This document shows positions 9,758-20,228 of a stretch of DNA of 64,000 nt, one piece after another (position 1 is the first letter of the stretch; each line of letters begins with the position of its first letter). The DNA is taken from NCBI GenBank assembly GCA_003013855.2, contig ML058548.1, forward strand, positions 1,736,001 to 1,800,000, given 5' to 3'. A program made the translations under genes and the position numbers. This stretch comes from Liriodendron chinense (lineage: Eukaryota; Streptophyta; Magnoliopsida; Magnoliales; Magnoliaceae). The notes beneath the pieces are model-generated. The model saw only the letters and a program-made list of their open reading frames with translations. It had not been told where the DNA came from and did not search any database.

Positions 9758-12700
9758 CGGGTTTCGGGTTTGGTTTTCGTGTTTGGGTCTAGGTTTAGGG
9801 TATGTGAATGGATTTAAAAATAGGTGTAGGTTTAGTTTAGGTGACATGAGTTTAGGATTAGGTTTAGGGCATAAGTTGAGATTTTCGGGTTCGGGATCGG
9901 GTTTCGGGTTTGGTTTTCGTGTTTGGGTCTAGGTTTAGGCTAGGTGAATGGATTTAGGAATAGGTGTAGCTTTAGTTTAGGTGACATGAGTTTAGGATTA
10001 GGTTTCAGGGATAGGTTTAGATTTTTGGGTTCGGGATCGGGTTTCGGGTTTGGTTTTCGTGTTTGGGTCTGGGTTTAGGGTATATGAATGGATTTAGGAA
10101 TAGGTGTAGGTTTAGTTTAGGGGACATGAGTTTAGGATTAGGTTTCGGGGATAGGTTTAGATTTTTGGGTTTGGGATCGGGTTTCGGGTTTGGTTTTCAT
10201 GTTTGGGTCTAGGTTTAGGGTATGTGAATGGATTTAGGAATAGGTGTAGGTTTAGTTTAAGTGACATGAGTTTAGGATTAGGTTTCGGGGATAGGTTTAG
10301 ATTTTTGGGTTCGGGATCGGGTTTCGGGTTTGGTTTTCGTGTTTGGGTCTAGGTTTAGGGTATGTGAATGGATTTAGGAATAGGTGTAGGTTTAGTTTAG
10401 GTGACATGAGTTTAGGATTAGTTTTAGGGCATAAGTTGAGATTTTCAGGTTCGGGATCGGGTTTCGGGTTTAGTTTTCGTGTTTGGGTCTAGGTTTAGGG
10501 TAGGTGAATGGATTTAGGAATAGGTGTAGGTTTAGTTTAGGTGACATGAGTTTAGGATTAGGTTTGGGGCATAAGTTGAGATTTTCGGGTTCGGGATCGA
10601 GTTTCGGGTTTGGTTTTCGTGTTTGGGTCTAGGTTTAGGGTATGTGAATGGATTTAGGAATAGGTGTAGGTTTAGTTTAGGTGACATGAGTTTAGGATTA
10701 GGTTTAGGGCATAAGTTGAGATTTTCGGGTTCGGGATCGAGTTTCGGGTTTGGTTTTCGTGTTTGGGTCTAGCTTTAGGGTATGTGAATGGATTTAGGAA
10801 TAGGTGTAGGGTATGTTTAGGTGACATGAGTTTAGGATTAAGTTTAGGGCATAGGTTTAGATTTTCGGGTTCGGGATCGGGTTTCGGGTTTGGTTTTCGT
10901 GTTTGGGTCTAAGTTTAGGCTAGGTGAATGGATTTAGGAATAGGTGTAGGTTTAGTTTAGGTGATTTGAGTTTAGGATTAGGTTTCGGGGATAGGTTTAG
11001 ATTTTTGGGTTCGGGATCGGGTTTCGGGTTTGATTTTCGTGTTTGGGTCTAGGTTTAGGGTATGTGAATGGATTTAGGAATAGGTGTAGGCTTAGTTTAG
11101 GTGACATGAGTTTAGGATTAGGTTTAGGGCATAAGTTGAGATTTTCGGGTTCGGGATCGGGTTTCGGGTTTGGTTTTCGTGTTTGGGTCTAAGTTTAGGC
11201 TAGGTGAATGGATTTAAGAATAGGTGTAGGTTTAGTTTAGGTGATTTGAGTTTAGGATTAGGTTTCGGGGATAGGTTTAGATTTTTGGGTTCGGGATCGG
11301 GTTTCGGGTTTGGTTTTCGTATTTGGGTCTAGGTTTAGGGTATGTGAATGGATTTAGGAATAGGTGTAGGTTTAGTTTAGGTGACATGAGTTTAGGATTA
11401 GGTTTAGGGCATAAGTTGAGATTTTTGGGTTCGGGATCGGGTTTCGGGTTTGGTTTTCGTGTTTGGGTCTAAGTTTAGGCTAGGTGAATGGATTTAGGAA
11501 TAGGTGTACGTTTAGTTTAGGTGATTTGAGTTTAGGATTAGGTTTCGGGGATAGGTTTAGATTTTTGGGTTCGGGATCGGGTTTCGGGTTTGGTTTTCGT
11601 GTTTGGGTCTAGGTTTAGGGTATGTGAATGGATTTAGGAATAGGTGTAGGCTTAGTTTAGGTGACATGAGTTTAGGATTAGGTTTAGGGCATAAGTTGAG
11701 ATTTTCGGGTTCGGGATCGGGTTTCGGGTTTGGTTTTCGTGTTTGGGTCTAGGTTTAGGGTATGTGAATAGATTTAGGAATAGGTGTAGGTTTAGTTTAG
11801 GTGACATGAGTTTAGGATTAGGTTTAGGGCATAAGTTGAGATTTTCGGGTTCGGGATCGGGTTTCGGGTTTGGTTTTCGTGTTTGGGTCTAGGTTTAGGC
11901 TAGGTGAATGGATTTAGGAATAGGTGTAGCTTTAGTTTAGGTGACATGAGTTTAGGATTAGGTTTCAGGGATAGGTTTAGATTTTTGGGTTCGGGATCGG
12001 GTTTCGGGTTTGGTTTTCGTGTTTGGGTCTAGGTTTAGGGTATGTGAATGGATTTAGGAATAGGTGTAGGTTTAGTTTAGGTGACATGAGTTTAGGATTA
12101 GGTTTCGGGGATAGGTTTAGATTTTTGGGTTTGGGATCGGGTTTCGGGTTTGGTTTTCGTGTTTGGGTCTAGGTTTAGGGTATGTGAATGGATTTAGGAA
12201 TAGGTGTAGGATTAGTTTAAGTGACATGAGTTTAGGATTAGGTTTCGGGGATAGGTTTAGATTTTTGGGTTCGGGATCGGGTTTCGGGTTTGGTTTTCGT
12301 GTTTGGGTCTAGGTTTAGGGTATGTGAATGGATTTAGGAATAGGTGTAGGTTTAGTTTAGGTGACATGAGTTTAGGATTATGTTTAGGGCATAAGTTGAG
12401 ATTTTCGGGTTCGGGATCGGGTTTCGGGTTTAGTTTTCATGTTTGGGTCTAGGTTTAGGGTAGGTGAATGGATTTAGGAATAGGTGTAGGTTTAGTTTAG
12501 GTGACATGAGTTTAGGATTAGGTTTGGGGCATAAGTTGAGATTTTCGGGTTCGGGATCGAGTTTCGGGTTTGGTTTTCGTGTTTGGGTCTAGATTTAGGG
12601 TATGTGAATGGATTTAGGAATAGGTGTAGGTTTAGTTTAGGTGACATGAGTTTAGGATTAGGTTTAGGGCATAAGTTGAGATTTTCGGGTTCGGGATCGA

Positions 12701-13500
12701 GTTTCGGGTTTGGTTTTCGTGTTTGGGTCTTGCTTTTGGGTATGTGAATGGATTTAGGAATAGGTGTAGGGTATGTTTAGGTGACATGAGTTTTGGATCA
12801 GGTTTAGGGCATAGGTTTAGATTTTCGGGTTCGGGATCGGGTTTCGGGTTTGGTTTTCGTGTTTGGGTCTAAGTTTAGGCTAGGTGAATGGATTTAGGAA
12901 TAGGTGTAGGTTTAATTTAGGTGATTTGAGTTTAGGATTAGGTTTCGGGGATAGGTTTAGATTTTTGGGTTCGGGATCGGGTTTCGGGTTTGGTTTTCGT
13001 GTTTGGGTCTAGGTTTAGGGTATGTGAATGGATTTAGGAATAGGTGTAGGCTTAGTTTAGGTGACATGAGTTTAGGATTAGGTTTAGGGCATAAGTTGAG
13101 ATTTTCGGGTTCGTGATCGGGTTTCGGGTTTGGTTTTCGTGTTTGGGTCTAGGTTTAGGGTATGTGAATAGATTTAGGAATAGGTGTAGGTTTAGTTTAG
13201 GTGACATGAGTTTAGGATTAGGTTTAGGGCATAAGTTGAGATTTTCGGGTTCGGGATCGGGTTTCGGGTTTGGTTTTCGAGTTTGGGTCTAGGTTTAGGC
13301 TAGGTGAATGGATTTAGTAACAGGTGTAGGTTTAGTTTAGGTGATTTGAGTTTAGGATTAGGTTTCGGGGATAGGTTTAGATTTTTGGGTTCAGGATCGG
13401 GTTTCGGGTTTGGTTTTCGTGTTTGGGTCTAAGTTTAGGGTAGGTGAATGGATTTAGGAATAGGTGTAGGTTTAGTTTAGGTGATATGAGTTTAGGGATC
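9721..13500 (+). repeat. 140-bp minisatellite array within the CACTA element
   Basis: Tandem units, most recognised by GTGACATGAGTTTAGGATTA, recur at 9841, 9981, 10121 and so on to 13481, always exactly 140 bp apart (26 consecutive intervals). A 120-bp unit precedes them at 9721. G/T-rich and rich in TTTAGG, GGTTTAGGG and GGGTTTCGGG, resembling plant telomere repeats but not a true TTTAGGG array. Two unit types occur: A (GTGACATGAG, GGTTTAGGGCATAAG) and B (GTGATTTGAG, GGTTTCGGGGATAGG). Rare variants recur 1960 bp (14 units) apart, showing internal duplication. Degenerate edges continue to about 13670 and 13935-14030. 140 is not a multiple of 3, so the array does not encode a protein repeat. 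Confidence 0.95.
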
Positions 13501-13670
13501 GGGTTTAGGAAAAGGTTCTCGTGTGCAAACCAAGGTTTAGGTTAGGAATTGGTGTAGCATTAGGTTAGGTGATTTGAGATTAGGATTAAGTTTACGCATT
13601 GGTTTATAGTTTCAGGTTCGGGATCGGGTTTATGGTTAGGTTGCCGAGTTTGGGTCTAGGTTTAGAGTTA

Positions 13671-13931
13671 TGGCCCGTTTGGCACCATGGATTCTAGGAG
13701 AAAGGAGGAGAGAGGAGGAGAAATTGGTTGCTTTATTCTGTTTGGCACCATGGATTTGATGAGAAGTGGATTTGAGAGGATTAAAATTTACACCGTCCAT
13801 TCTTTCATGTTTGATTTCTCTCCAATTCTTGACTGCCAAACAGAAAATCTGGAATTGGTAAGAACTGGAATTGATGAGAATTCATATCATGGAATCCACT
13901 TCTCCTTAAATCCATGGTGCCAAACGGGCCA
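13671..13931. mobile_element. 261-bp MITE nested in the CACTA element
   Basis: Perfect terminal inverted repeats of 23 bp beginning TGGCCCGTTTGGCACC, flanked by TTA at 13668-13670 and 13932-13934. A 3-bp TTA duplication fits the PIF/Harbinger (Tourist-like) group. No transposase. Part of the terminal repeat (GTTTGGCACCATGGATTT) recurs inside at about 13740. It lies in the degenerate edge of the 140-bp array, so it inserted after that array was there. Confidence 0.85.
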
Positions 13932-14039
13932 TTAGATAAATTGAGTTTAGGTTTCGGTTTAGCCGTAGCTTATAGGTTTTAGTTTTAGGTTTATGGTTTC
14001 GGGTTTAGGGTGTAGGTCTTGGAGACTCAAGCAACTCAA

Positions 14040-14695
14040 GGATAGCTCCGACGCACATTCGGGTCTGCTCTACACAAAGCGGGCCTGTCCAAATGGCCAG
14101 GCCACCCATATTGATGTCCATAGGAAATGGACAGCTTCCTCATGGTCATAACAGCGGTTCCCACCTTCCAGGGACCCCCGCTCAACACCCGGATAGCTCC
14201 GACGCACATCCGGGTCTGCTCCATTAATTTCGAGCTAATACATAAACACGGCCCTGTCCAAATGGCCAGGCCACCCATATTGCTGTCCATAGGAAATGGA
14301 CAGCTTCATCATGGTCATAACAGCGGTTCCCACCTTCCAGGGACCCCCGCTCAACATCCGGATAGCTCCGACGCACATCCGTGTCTGCTCCATCAATTTC
14401 GAGGTAATACATAAACACGGGCCTGTCCAAATGGCCAGGCCACCCATATTGCTGTCCATAGGAAATGGACAGCTTCATCATGGTCACAACAGCGGTTCCC
14501 ACCTTCCAGGGACCCCCGCTCAACACCCGGATAGCTCCGACGCACATCCGGGTCTGCTCCGTTAATTTTGAGCTAATACATAAACACGGGCCTGTCCAAA
14601 TGGCCAGGCCACCCATATTGTTGTCCATAGGAACAGGACAGCTTCAGCATGGTCACAACAGCGGTTCCCACCTTCCAGGGACCCCCGCTCAACAT
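14040..14695. repeat. 169-bp tandem repeat in the CACTA element
   Basis: Four units marked by GATAGCTCCGACGCACAT at 14041, 14192, 14361 and 14530. Two intervals are 169 bp; the first is 151 because that unit lacks 18 bp. Each holds GGCCTGTCCAAATGGCCAGGCC and a GTCCATAGGAAATGGAC inverted repeat. One stray copy of the head motif sits at 15240. Overlapping open frames here are by-products of the repeat. Confidence 0.9.
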
Positions 14696-14699
14696 CAAC

Positions 14700-16254
14700 A
14701 TCAATCAACGACTCTTAATCACAAGTATCATGTTCGTCATCTAATTTGCCACTAAATGATAATATAATAAAATCAGTCGCCCATCCAAGGATGGATAGAT
14801 TGAAATACTATCATTATTTCCATTTACATGCCCAAGCCTAAATTTCGACAGCATCTCCCCCTATCTCTCCAAATATATTTATCTTACATTTCATTTCCTC
14901 GTCAACTATCCACACATTGTGTGGATTAAATTGACAATGGAATTAAACATAAGAAACATATCCAGAGAGAATAGGAGAGTTACTGCACGAAACTAATGAC
15001 CCTACGCATGTAAATGACAAACAACGATAACATTCCAATCCATCCAACCTTGGACTGTCCAACAGGACAATTTGACAGATTTCTATACCTCTAAAACACA
15101 CTTTATCTATGCTCAGCAATATAGAAATCTCTAAATGGGCTAACTGATTCTATTATACTACCATTTGTGGACAAAAAATAATTATTAATAATAAGCCAAA
15201 TACATCCACAACATACATATCCACATAAATCAACCACGGATAGCTCCGACGCACATCCAGGTTTGCTCCATCAATTCTAGATACACAAGCACATGAAAAT
15301 GGCAGAATCATCAACACCATGAATCAAGTTTAATCAAATACCTAATGACTATTTTGTGAACAAATAAGTATGGGCGGCCCACCATGGGAATCGGATTGCG
15401 TGAGGAGTGTAGAGTAAACTCAGTTGGGCCCACCTAGAATGTATGTGATTTATCTATTCCGTCCTTATGTTTTTCCACCTCATTTTAGTGGTTGAGCCCA
15501 AAATTTAAGCATATCCAACTCTCAAGTGGACCATGCCATGGGAAACAGTGGGAATAATGATTTCCACCATTCCCAAGCCCTACAGTGATCTTTATTTGTC
15601 ATCCAACCTGTTCATAAGATCACATGGATATGGATGAGGGAAAACACAAATATCAGCTTCATCCAAAACTTCTGTGTCCTCCAAGAATTTTTCAATGATA
15701 CACATTCAGTTCACACTTGTGGTGTGGTCCACTTTAGATTTTGATATGCTTCATTTTTGGGCACCATACCTAAAATTTCCTGCTAAGATGGATGGACGGA
15801 GTGGATAAAATACGTAAATCACTGTGGGGCCCCACATAGTTTACTCCACACAAATATATGCTTGATCCAAAACAGTGGACAGTGAGGGTGGGCCCCACGA
15901 GCAGTGGACAGCGACGGCGGGCCCCACATTTATTGTATATCATGATTTTTATTAATTTGTAAATCACAAATTAAAATCCTTAATTAAGGAAGGAATTTGG
16001 GGATTTTAATTTCGAAATCCCTAATTAGGGGATTTTAATTTTAAAATCCCTAATTAGGGATTTACTAAATCAGTGGGCCCCACCAAATCGTGGACAGCTA
16101 AGGCGGACCCCACGCAAATGTAATGGACAGCGATAGCGACGGTGGGACCCACATGCAGTGGACAGCAACGGTGGAACCCACATGCACTGGACAGAGATGG
16201 CGCATGGGACCCACGTGCTTTGGATTTTGGCAGTGGGCCCCACAATGAACAACG
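14700..16254. other. CACTA interior, non-coding, with a MITE copy and short repeats
   Basis: No coding signal. 15419-15838 looks like one copy of the dispersed GGGCCCAC-bordered repeat (see 54160-57850), with imperfect inverted ends that pair over about 45 bp. 15870-16225 has six imperfect copies of a GTGGACAGCGACGG ... GGGCCCCAC unit. At about 15985-16065 the CCTAATTAGGGATTTTAA motif is repeated in both orientations. A lost or unrecognised first exon of TNP2 could lie here, but I could not identify it. Confidence 0.5.
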
Positions 16255-16512
16255 AGGAGAGAGAGAGAGAGAGAGGAAATGGAGGAAGAGGGAAGGGGGA
16301 GACTGTTACCGGCGGAGGCGATGGCGTACGGTGGCTGGTGGAGGCGCGTGCTCACGCGGGTGGCGTCGGTGACGGCGTACGGCGGCGTCGGTGGTCGGCT
16401 GGGGGTCGGTGGTCGGGTGGCCGCCGGTGACGGACGGCCGGTGGTCGGCAGTGAGGGAGATGGCCGCGAGAGAGAGAGAGAGAGAGAGAGAGCGAATGAG
16501 AGAAAAGAGGGC
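16255..16512. repeat. GA microsatellites flanking a GC-rich block
   Basis: (GA)n at 16257-16275 and 16469-16493 bracket a very GC-rich stretch of GGTGG/CGGCGG words. It lies just inside the right subterminal repeats, where a CACTA promoter for leftward transcription would be expected. The promoter role is inferred from position only. Confidence 0.5.
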
Positions 16513-16528
16513 GATCGGGTAAGTTAAA

Positions 16529-16976
16529 AAGACGACTTTTACCGACGAAAATTTTCGTCGGTAAAAGTTTTTTTTCGTCGGTAAAAGTCCGTATCAAAAC
16601 TTTTACCGACGAAAATTTTCGTCGGTAAAAGTCATCTCTTTTCTTGGCGGGAATCACACATTACACATTATTACCGACAGGCCACAGTCGTCGGGAAAAG
16701 TTTTCGCTTTTACCGACGAAAATTTTCGTCGGTAAAAGTAAAATTTGCTGTTTTATTTTTTAGCGACAGGTATCTTCGTCGGCAATAAACTTTTTACCGA
16801 CGAAATTATAATTTCGTCGGTAAAAGTGTATGGCGGGAGGCAAATCCGGCGGTGGCGGGAAGCTGGAATGATTTTTACCGACGATTTCTATATTTCATCG
16901 GGAAAAATGATTTTTCCCAACGAAAATAATTTCGTCGGTAATACTTTCGTCGGTAAAAATCCGTTCTCTTGTAGTG
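16529..16976. repeat. Right subterminal repeats of the CACTA element
   Basis: Repeated TTTTACCGACGAAAATTT / TTTCGTCGGTAAAAGT palindromes (16537-16570, 16600-16632, 16709-16740, 16792-16830, 16874-16960), matching the left end. The last reads into the terminal CACTACAAG. Confidence 0.9.
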
Positions 16977-17330
16977 TAGGGGCTCCACCTATATAAGTCT
17001 GAGAGTCCCGTGCAAAAAATTATTGTCGAGGATTTTACTGAGAGGCCTGAGTATGGTCGTGGCACTAGCTTCACTCTAGTTTCAAGGATAACCAACAGCA
17101 CGTTTGCTCTGCATTCACTAGAAATCAAGGGCCTATGTCATCACGTTCCATGTCATCAACTTCTTTGGAAGCTGGGTTTTCTGGACGAGTTTCATCTTTC
17201 AGCAGTTCTGCTTGTCGTACAACAATTTCATAAAGAACATCCTCATCAGGACCTTCACCCCAGGCAAGTCTGTCGCTCCCCCAAAAACGGAGCCCAAGCC
17301 CTGACTTCACACTTGGGATATAGCTAGGAG
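16977..17330 (-). pseudogene. LINE ORF2, upstream half cut off by the CACTA element
   Basis: Read on the minus strand and joined across one TAG copy to the segment ending at 3117, the frame gives VEPLASSR, then a stop, then TVHAVIMEEG. This is the expected order for an L1 endonuclease (strand before the VYG-like and GDFN motifs). Upstream sequence (about 17000-17120) is consistent with the N-terminal endonuclease but too decayed for certainty; 17120-17330 is unassigned. Confidence 0.5.
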
Positions 17331-17611
17331 AATTTTTTTTATTTTTTTTATTTTTTATTTATTTTTTTATTTTATGGTTAATAGTGTTTCCCTCAATTCT
17401 GATATCCAACATTTGAACTGTGATGAGAGAGCAACCTCAAAAATTTTCCACTATGTATCATTTCCAGTTACAATGAATGCACAAGCTCCAGTTGCATAAA
17501 TATACCGCACGACAACTGAAAGAGTAAAACATAAGAGCGCAGCTGAAATGATTTGGGCTATGCTTCTTAGAGCCTTCTTTGACCTTAATCCGCAGTTCCT
17601 TGCCTCCAACC
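17331..17611. other. T-rich tract and unassigned sequence
   Basis: 17332-17375 is a T/A-rich low-complexity tract. The rest shows no family I recognise. Confidence 0.4.
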
Positions 17612-17847
17612 TAGAGGTGGCAATGGGTCGGGTCGGGTCGGGTTCGGGTCGGGTCGTTTCCACCTCAACCCTAACCCAACCCAAATTGAATTCGGGTTGG
17701 ATTTTCCTAACCCTTACCCAACCCAAATTAAATCGGATTGTAGATTAATGATCAACCGACTAATTTGTAGATTAAACTAAATGCATATGACACTAGCATT
17801 TAATTGAAAACCAAATCATCTATGTTTAATAGGTAGATGAGTGCATG

Positions 17848-17884
<37 letters not shown>

Positions 17885-17888
17885 GTAT

Positions 17889-18405
17889 GGAAAATGGTAC
17901 TATGATGTCGACCTCATGAGAACTTTCATGAGGTTGAGCTGTGTGGGCCCCACCATGATGTTTGTCAAACATCTACCCCATCAATCAGATGCACCATTTC
18001 ATGGTGGGCCATGAGCTTAAAAATCACATCAATCCATGAGTTAGATGGGCCACCCCACAGACAAAAGTTGAGAGGGGTAATCTGCCCATTAAAACCTTTC
18101 ATGATCATTTTTTTGGCCCATTGAGATATGGTTCACAAATCCAGCCCATCCTTTGTATGTGTCCCACTTAGATGAGGGGTTAGACCAAGTTGCAACCGCA
18201 TCCAAAACTCAAGTGGGCCCCACCAAGTGCCTTTAGATGTTTTAGGCATGGTTTAGATGGTATGGCCCACCTGAGTTCTGTATACGGTTGATTTTTGGGA
18301 TATCCCATGACCTAAAGGGGACCCATCAAATTCACGATATTGATGTCTGACATGTGGGGCCCACACAGCTCTTCCCATGAGGTAGACCTAATAGTACCAC
18401 TTCAT

Positions 18406-18408
<3 letters not shown>
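17889..18408. mobile_element. MITE copy 1 bordered by TA repeats
   Basis: Starts GGAAAATGGTACTATGATG and ends with the inverted form TAGTACCACTTCATGGG, imperfect terminal repeats of about 35 bp. Bounded on the left by ATATGTAT and on the right by (AT)n 18409-18451. Same family as the copy at 18453. Confidence 0.65.

Positions 18409-18452
<44 letters not shown>
18409..18452. repeat. (AT)n microsatellite
   Basis: About 44 bp of pure AT between two copies of the same MITE. Confidence 0.95.
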
Positions 18453-18454
<2 letters not shown>

Positions 18455-18958
18455 GAAATGGTACTATGAGGTCGACCACATGGGAAGTTCCCATAAGGTC
18501 GAGTTGTGTAGGACCCACCGTGATGTGTGTCAAACATCTACCCATCAGTTAGATGCATCATTCCATTATGGGACACGGGCTTGAATATCAGGTCAATCGA
18601 TAACTTAGGTGGGCCACACCACAGGCAATAGTTGAGAGGGGTTACCCGCCCATTAAAATCTTCATGATTGCATATTGGGCTCACTGAGATCTAGTTCACA
18701 AATCCAGCCCATCCATTATGTGTGTGTCACTTGGATGAGGGGTTGGACCAAGTTTCAGCCACATCAAAAACTCCTGTGGGACCCAGCAAGTGCTTTTAGA
18801 TAATTTAGGCATGCCTTCACATGGTTTTTGATGGTATGGCCCACTAGAGTTCCATATACGGCTGATTTTTGGGATATCCCATATCCTAAAGGGGACCTAT
18901 CAAATGCATGGTGATGATTTCCAATCCACATCACGGTGGGGCCCACACAGTACCATTT

Positions 18959-18961
<3 letters not shown>
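18453..18961. mobile_element. MITE copy 2 between (TA)n tracts
   Basis: Starts GGGAAATGGTACTATGAGG and ends TACCATTTCCC, giving an 11-bp perfect inverted end (GGGAAATGGTA). It aligns along its whole length with 17889-18408, differing by scattered substitutions. (TA)n on both sides resembles the Micron MITEs of rice, which insert into TA microsatellites. Confidence 0.7.

Positions 18962-19035
<74 letters not shown>
18962..19035. repeat. (TA)n microsatellite
   Basis: About 74 bp of pure TA directly after MITE copy 2. Tyr-Ile open frames across it are artefacts. Confidence 0.95.
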
Positions 19036-19038
<3 letters not shown>

Positions 19039-19564
19039 TTTCTATTATGTAAATACTGAAAGAGAAAACTAAATAGATAGAATGGGGTGCAGATTTAAAG
19101 CATATCTCTTTAGGCATCAACATAATTAGTGTAATGGGATGATGCTTCAGACACCTCGATCGAGTTTATTAAATTAACAGACATGTGGACCATTCTAGCA
19201 AGGTGTGTGAGAGAAAAAAAAAAAAAAACTACTTATTATATTACTAATAAAAAAATCAGTATATAATCGTCTTAGGGACCACCGTAATGTTTATTAAATT
19301 GATAGACATGCGGACCATTTCTAGCTGGGTGTGTGAGAAAAAAAACTATGTATTATTTAACTAATAAGAAAATCAATATATAATAGTCTACTTAACCCCT
19401 ATATGATTCGGGTCGGGTCACCTTTAACCCTAACCTGACCCATAAAAATCCGGGTCGGGTTGGGTCAACCCAAAAATTGTATTCGGGTCAAATTTTCCAA
19501 CCCTAAACTAGAAAAATCCAAGTCGGGTCAGGTCGGGTCGAATTTTGCCAAGTCTACTCCAACC

Positions 19565-20228
19565 ATTTCCACCGGCTATATCCAAATACCCCTAACATTC
19601 GCATCATCACTGGAGTCGGGTCTGATGCAAAAGTGAAAGGTTGGGTGATGGGTATTGAGGGTTCCATGTTCTGGGATGAGGACGGATGGGGCGTAGAGAG
19701 TGGATTAGGGAATGGTTTGAGGGTTCCATGTCTAGCCTTGTGTCATCCGGCCTATTATGAATATCGGATAACAGGCTAAATCGTGACCATTCACTAGTCC
19801 TTGTTAGATTAAATAGGTCACACATTGCATTGATCATCGAGGCAATAAAATGAATGGTTTAGATCATTGGAGTGAACTTAAAGTGGGGCCTACAGAGATG
19901 AGGCACATACACCTATTTCATGGGATTGTGGAAGTACCAAATCCTTCTCTTTTGCAAGAGGAGTAAACATATGGGTTTCTCCCTCTTTGGGAAGGTGTGA
20001 AAGAGTGAACAACAGTGGAGAGTGGCATTGGGTAGGCCTCTTCCATCGCTAATCGGGCTATTTATTATTATCCTCGGTCCTCTCTCCTCTCACTAGAAGT
20101 CCCATCAATAGGCCATGAGGAGCAGACGACCCGAGCGTGCGACTATCCTCTTCTCCGGCGAGTTAAGATCAACATTAATGGCATATTCAGATGAGTCTTT
20201 GTTATTCTCGATTTTTGCGGGTATAATG
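19565..20228. other. Unassigned sequence
   Basis: No coding signal or repeat family recognised. A near-repeat of GAGGGTTCCATGT occurs at about 19657 and 19719. Confidence 0.4.

Larger units (their letters stand above)
3118..16976 (-). mobile_element. CACTA (En/Spm) DNA transposon, 13.9 kb
   Basis: Terminal inverted repeats CACTACAAGAAA (from 3118) and, read on the minus strand from 16976, CACTACAAGAGA. Both are flanked by the 3-bp target duplication TAG (3115-3117 and 16977-16979). Both subterminal regions carry many palindromic copies of a TTTTACCGACGAAA motif, as expected for transposase-binding arrays. Genes run right to left: a TNP2-type transposase (6234 to about 9757), a small unknown ORF (5717-6097) and a Transposase_24-type gene (3787-5465). 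Between the right end and TNP2 lie 7 kb of tandem repeats and a nested MITE. Ends are intact, so it could in principle be mobilised in trans, but both transposase genes have in-frame stops. Confidence 0.95.
17612..19556. mobile_element. Non-autonomous hAT element with 8-bp target duplication
   Basis: Ends TAGAGGTGGCAA (17612) and TTGCCAAGTCTA (to 19556) form hAT-type imperfect inverted repeats. CTCCAACC occurs exactly at 17604-17611 and 19557-19564. Both ends continue with GGGTCGGGT-rich arms (17628-17720 and 19398-19545), common in plant hAT derivatives. No transposase. The interior holds a CA microsatellite (about 17850-17878), two MITEs and long (TA)n tracts, so much of the length is secondary insertion. 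Confidence 0.85.

Noticed and set aside
9651..9932. Gly-rich plus-strand protein over the minisatellite edge
   Set aside because: It is the reverse of the TNP2 exon and repeat; the minus strand carries recognisable transposase sequence.
9721..13500. Interstitial telomere or CRISPR-like array
   Set aside because: The motif is only telomere-like (no TTTAGGG runs) and the 140-bp units have no unique spacers; the sequence is plainly eukaryotic.
14036..14755. Several 70-130-codon ORFs on both strands
   Set aside because: All are by-products of the 169-bp tandem repeat; their product sequences repeat in step with it.
16142..16657. Arg/Gly-rich or Ser-rich proteins in the CACTA right end
   Set aside because: Frames over GA microsatellites and GGTGG-rich DNA with no conserved motif, open in several frames at once.
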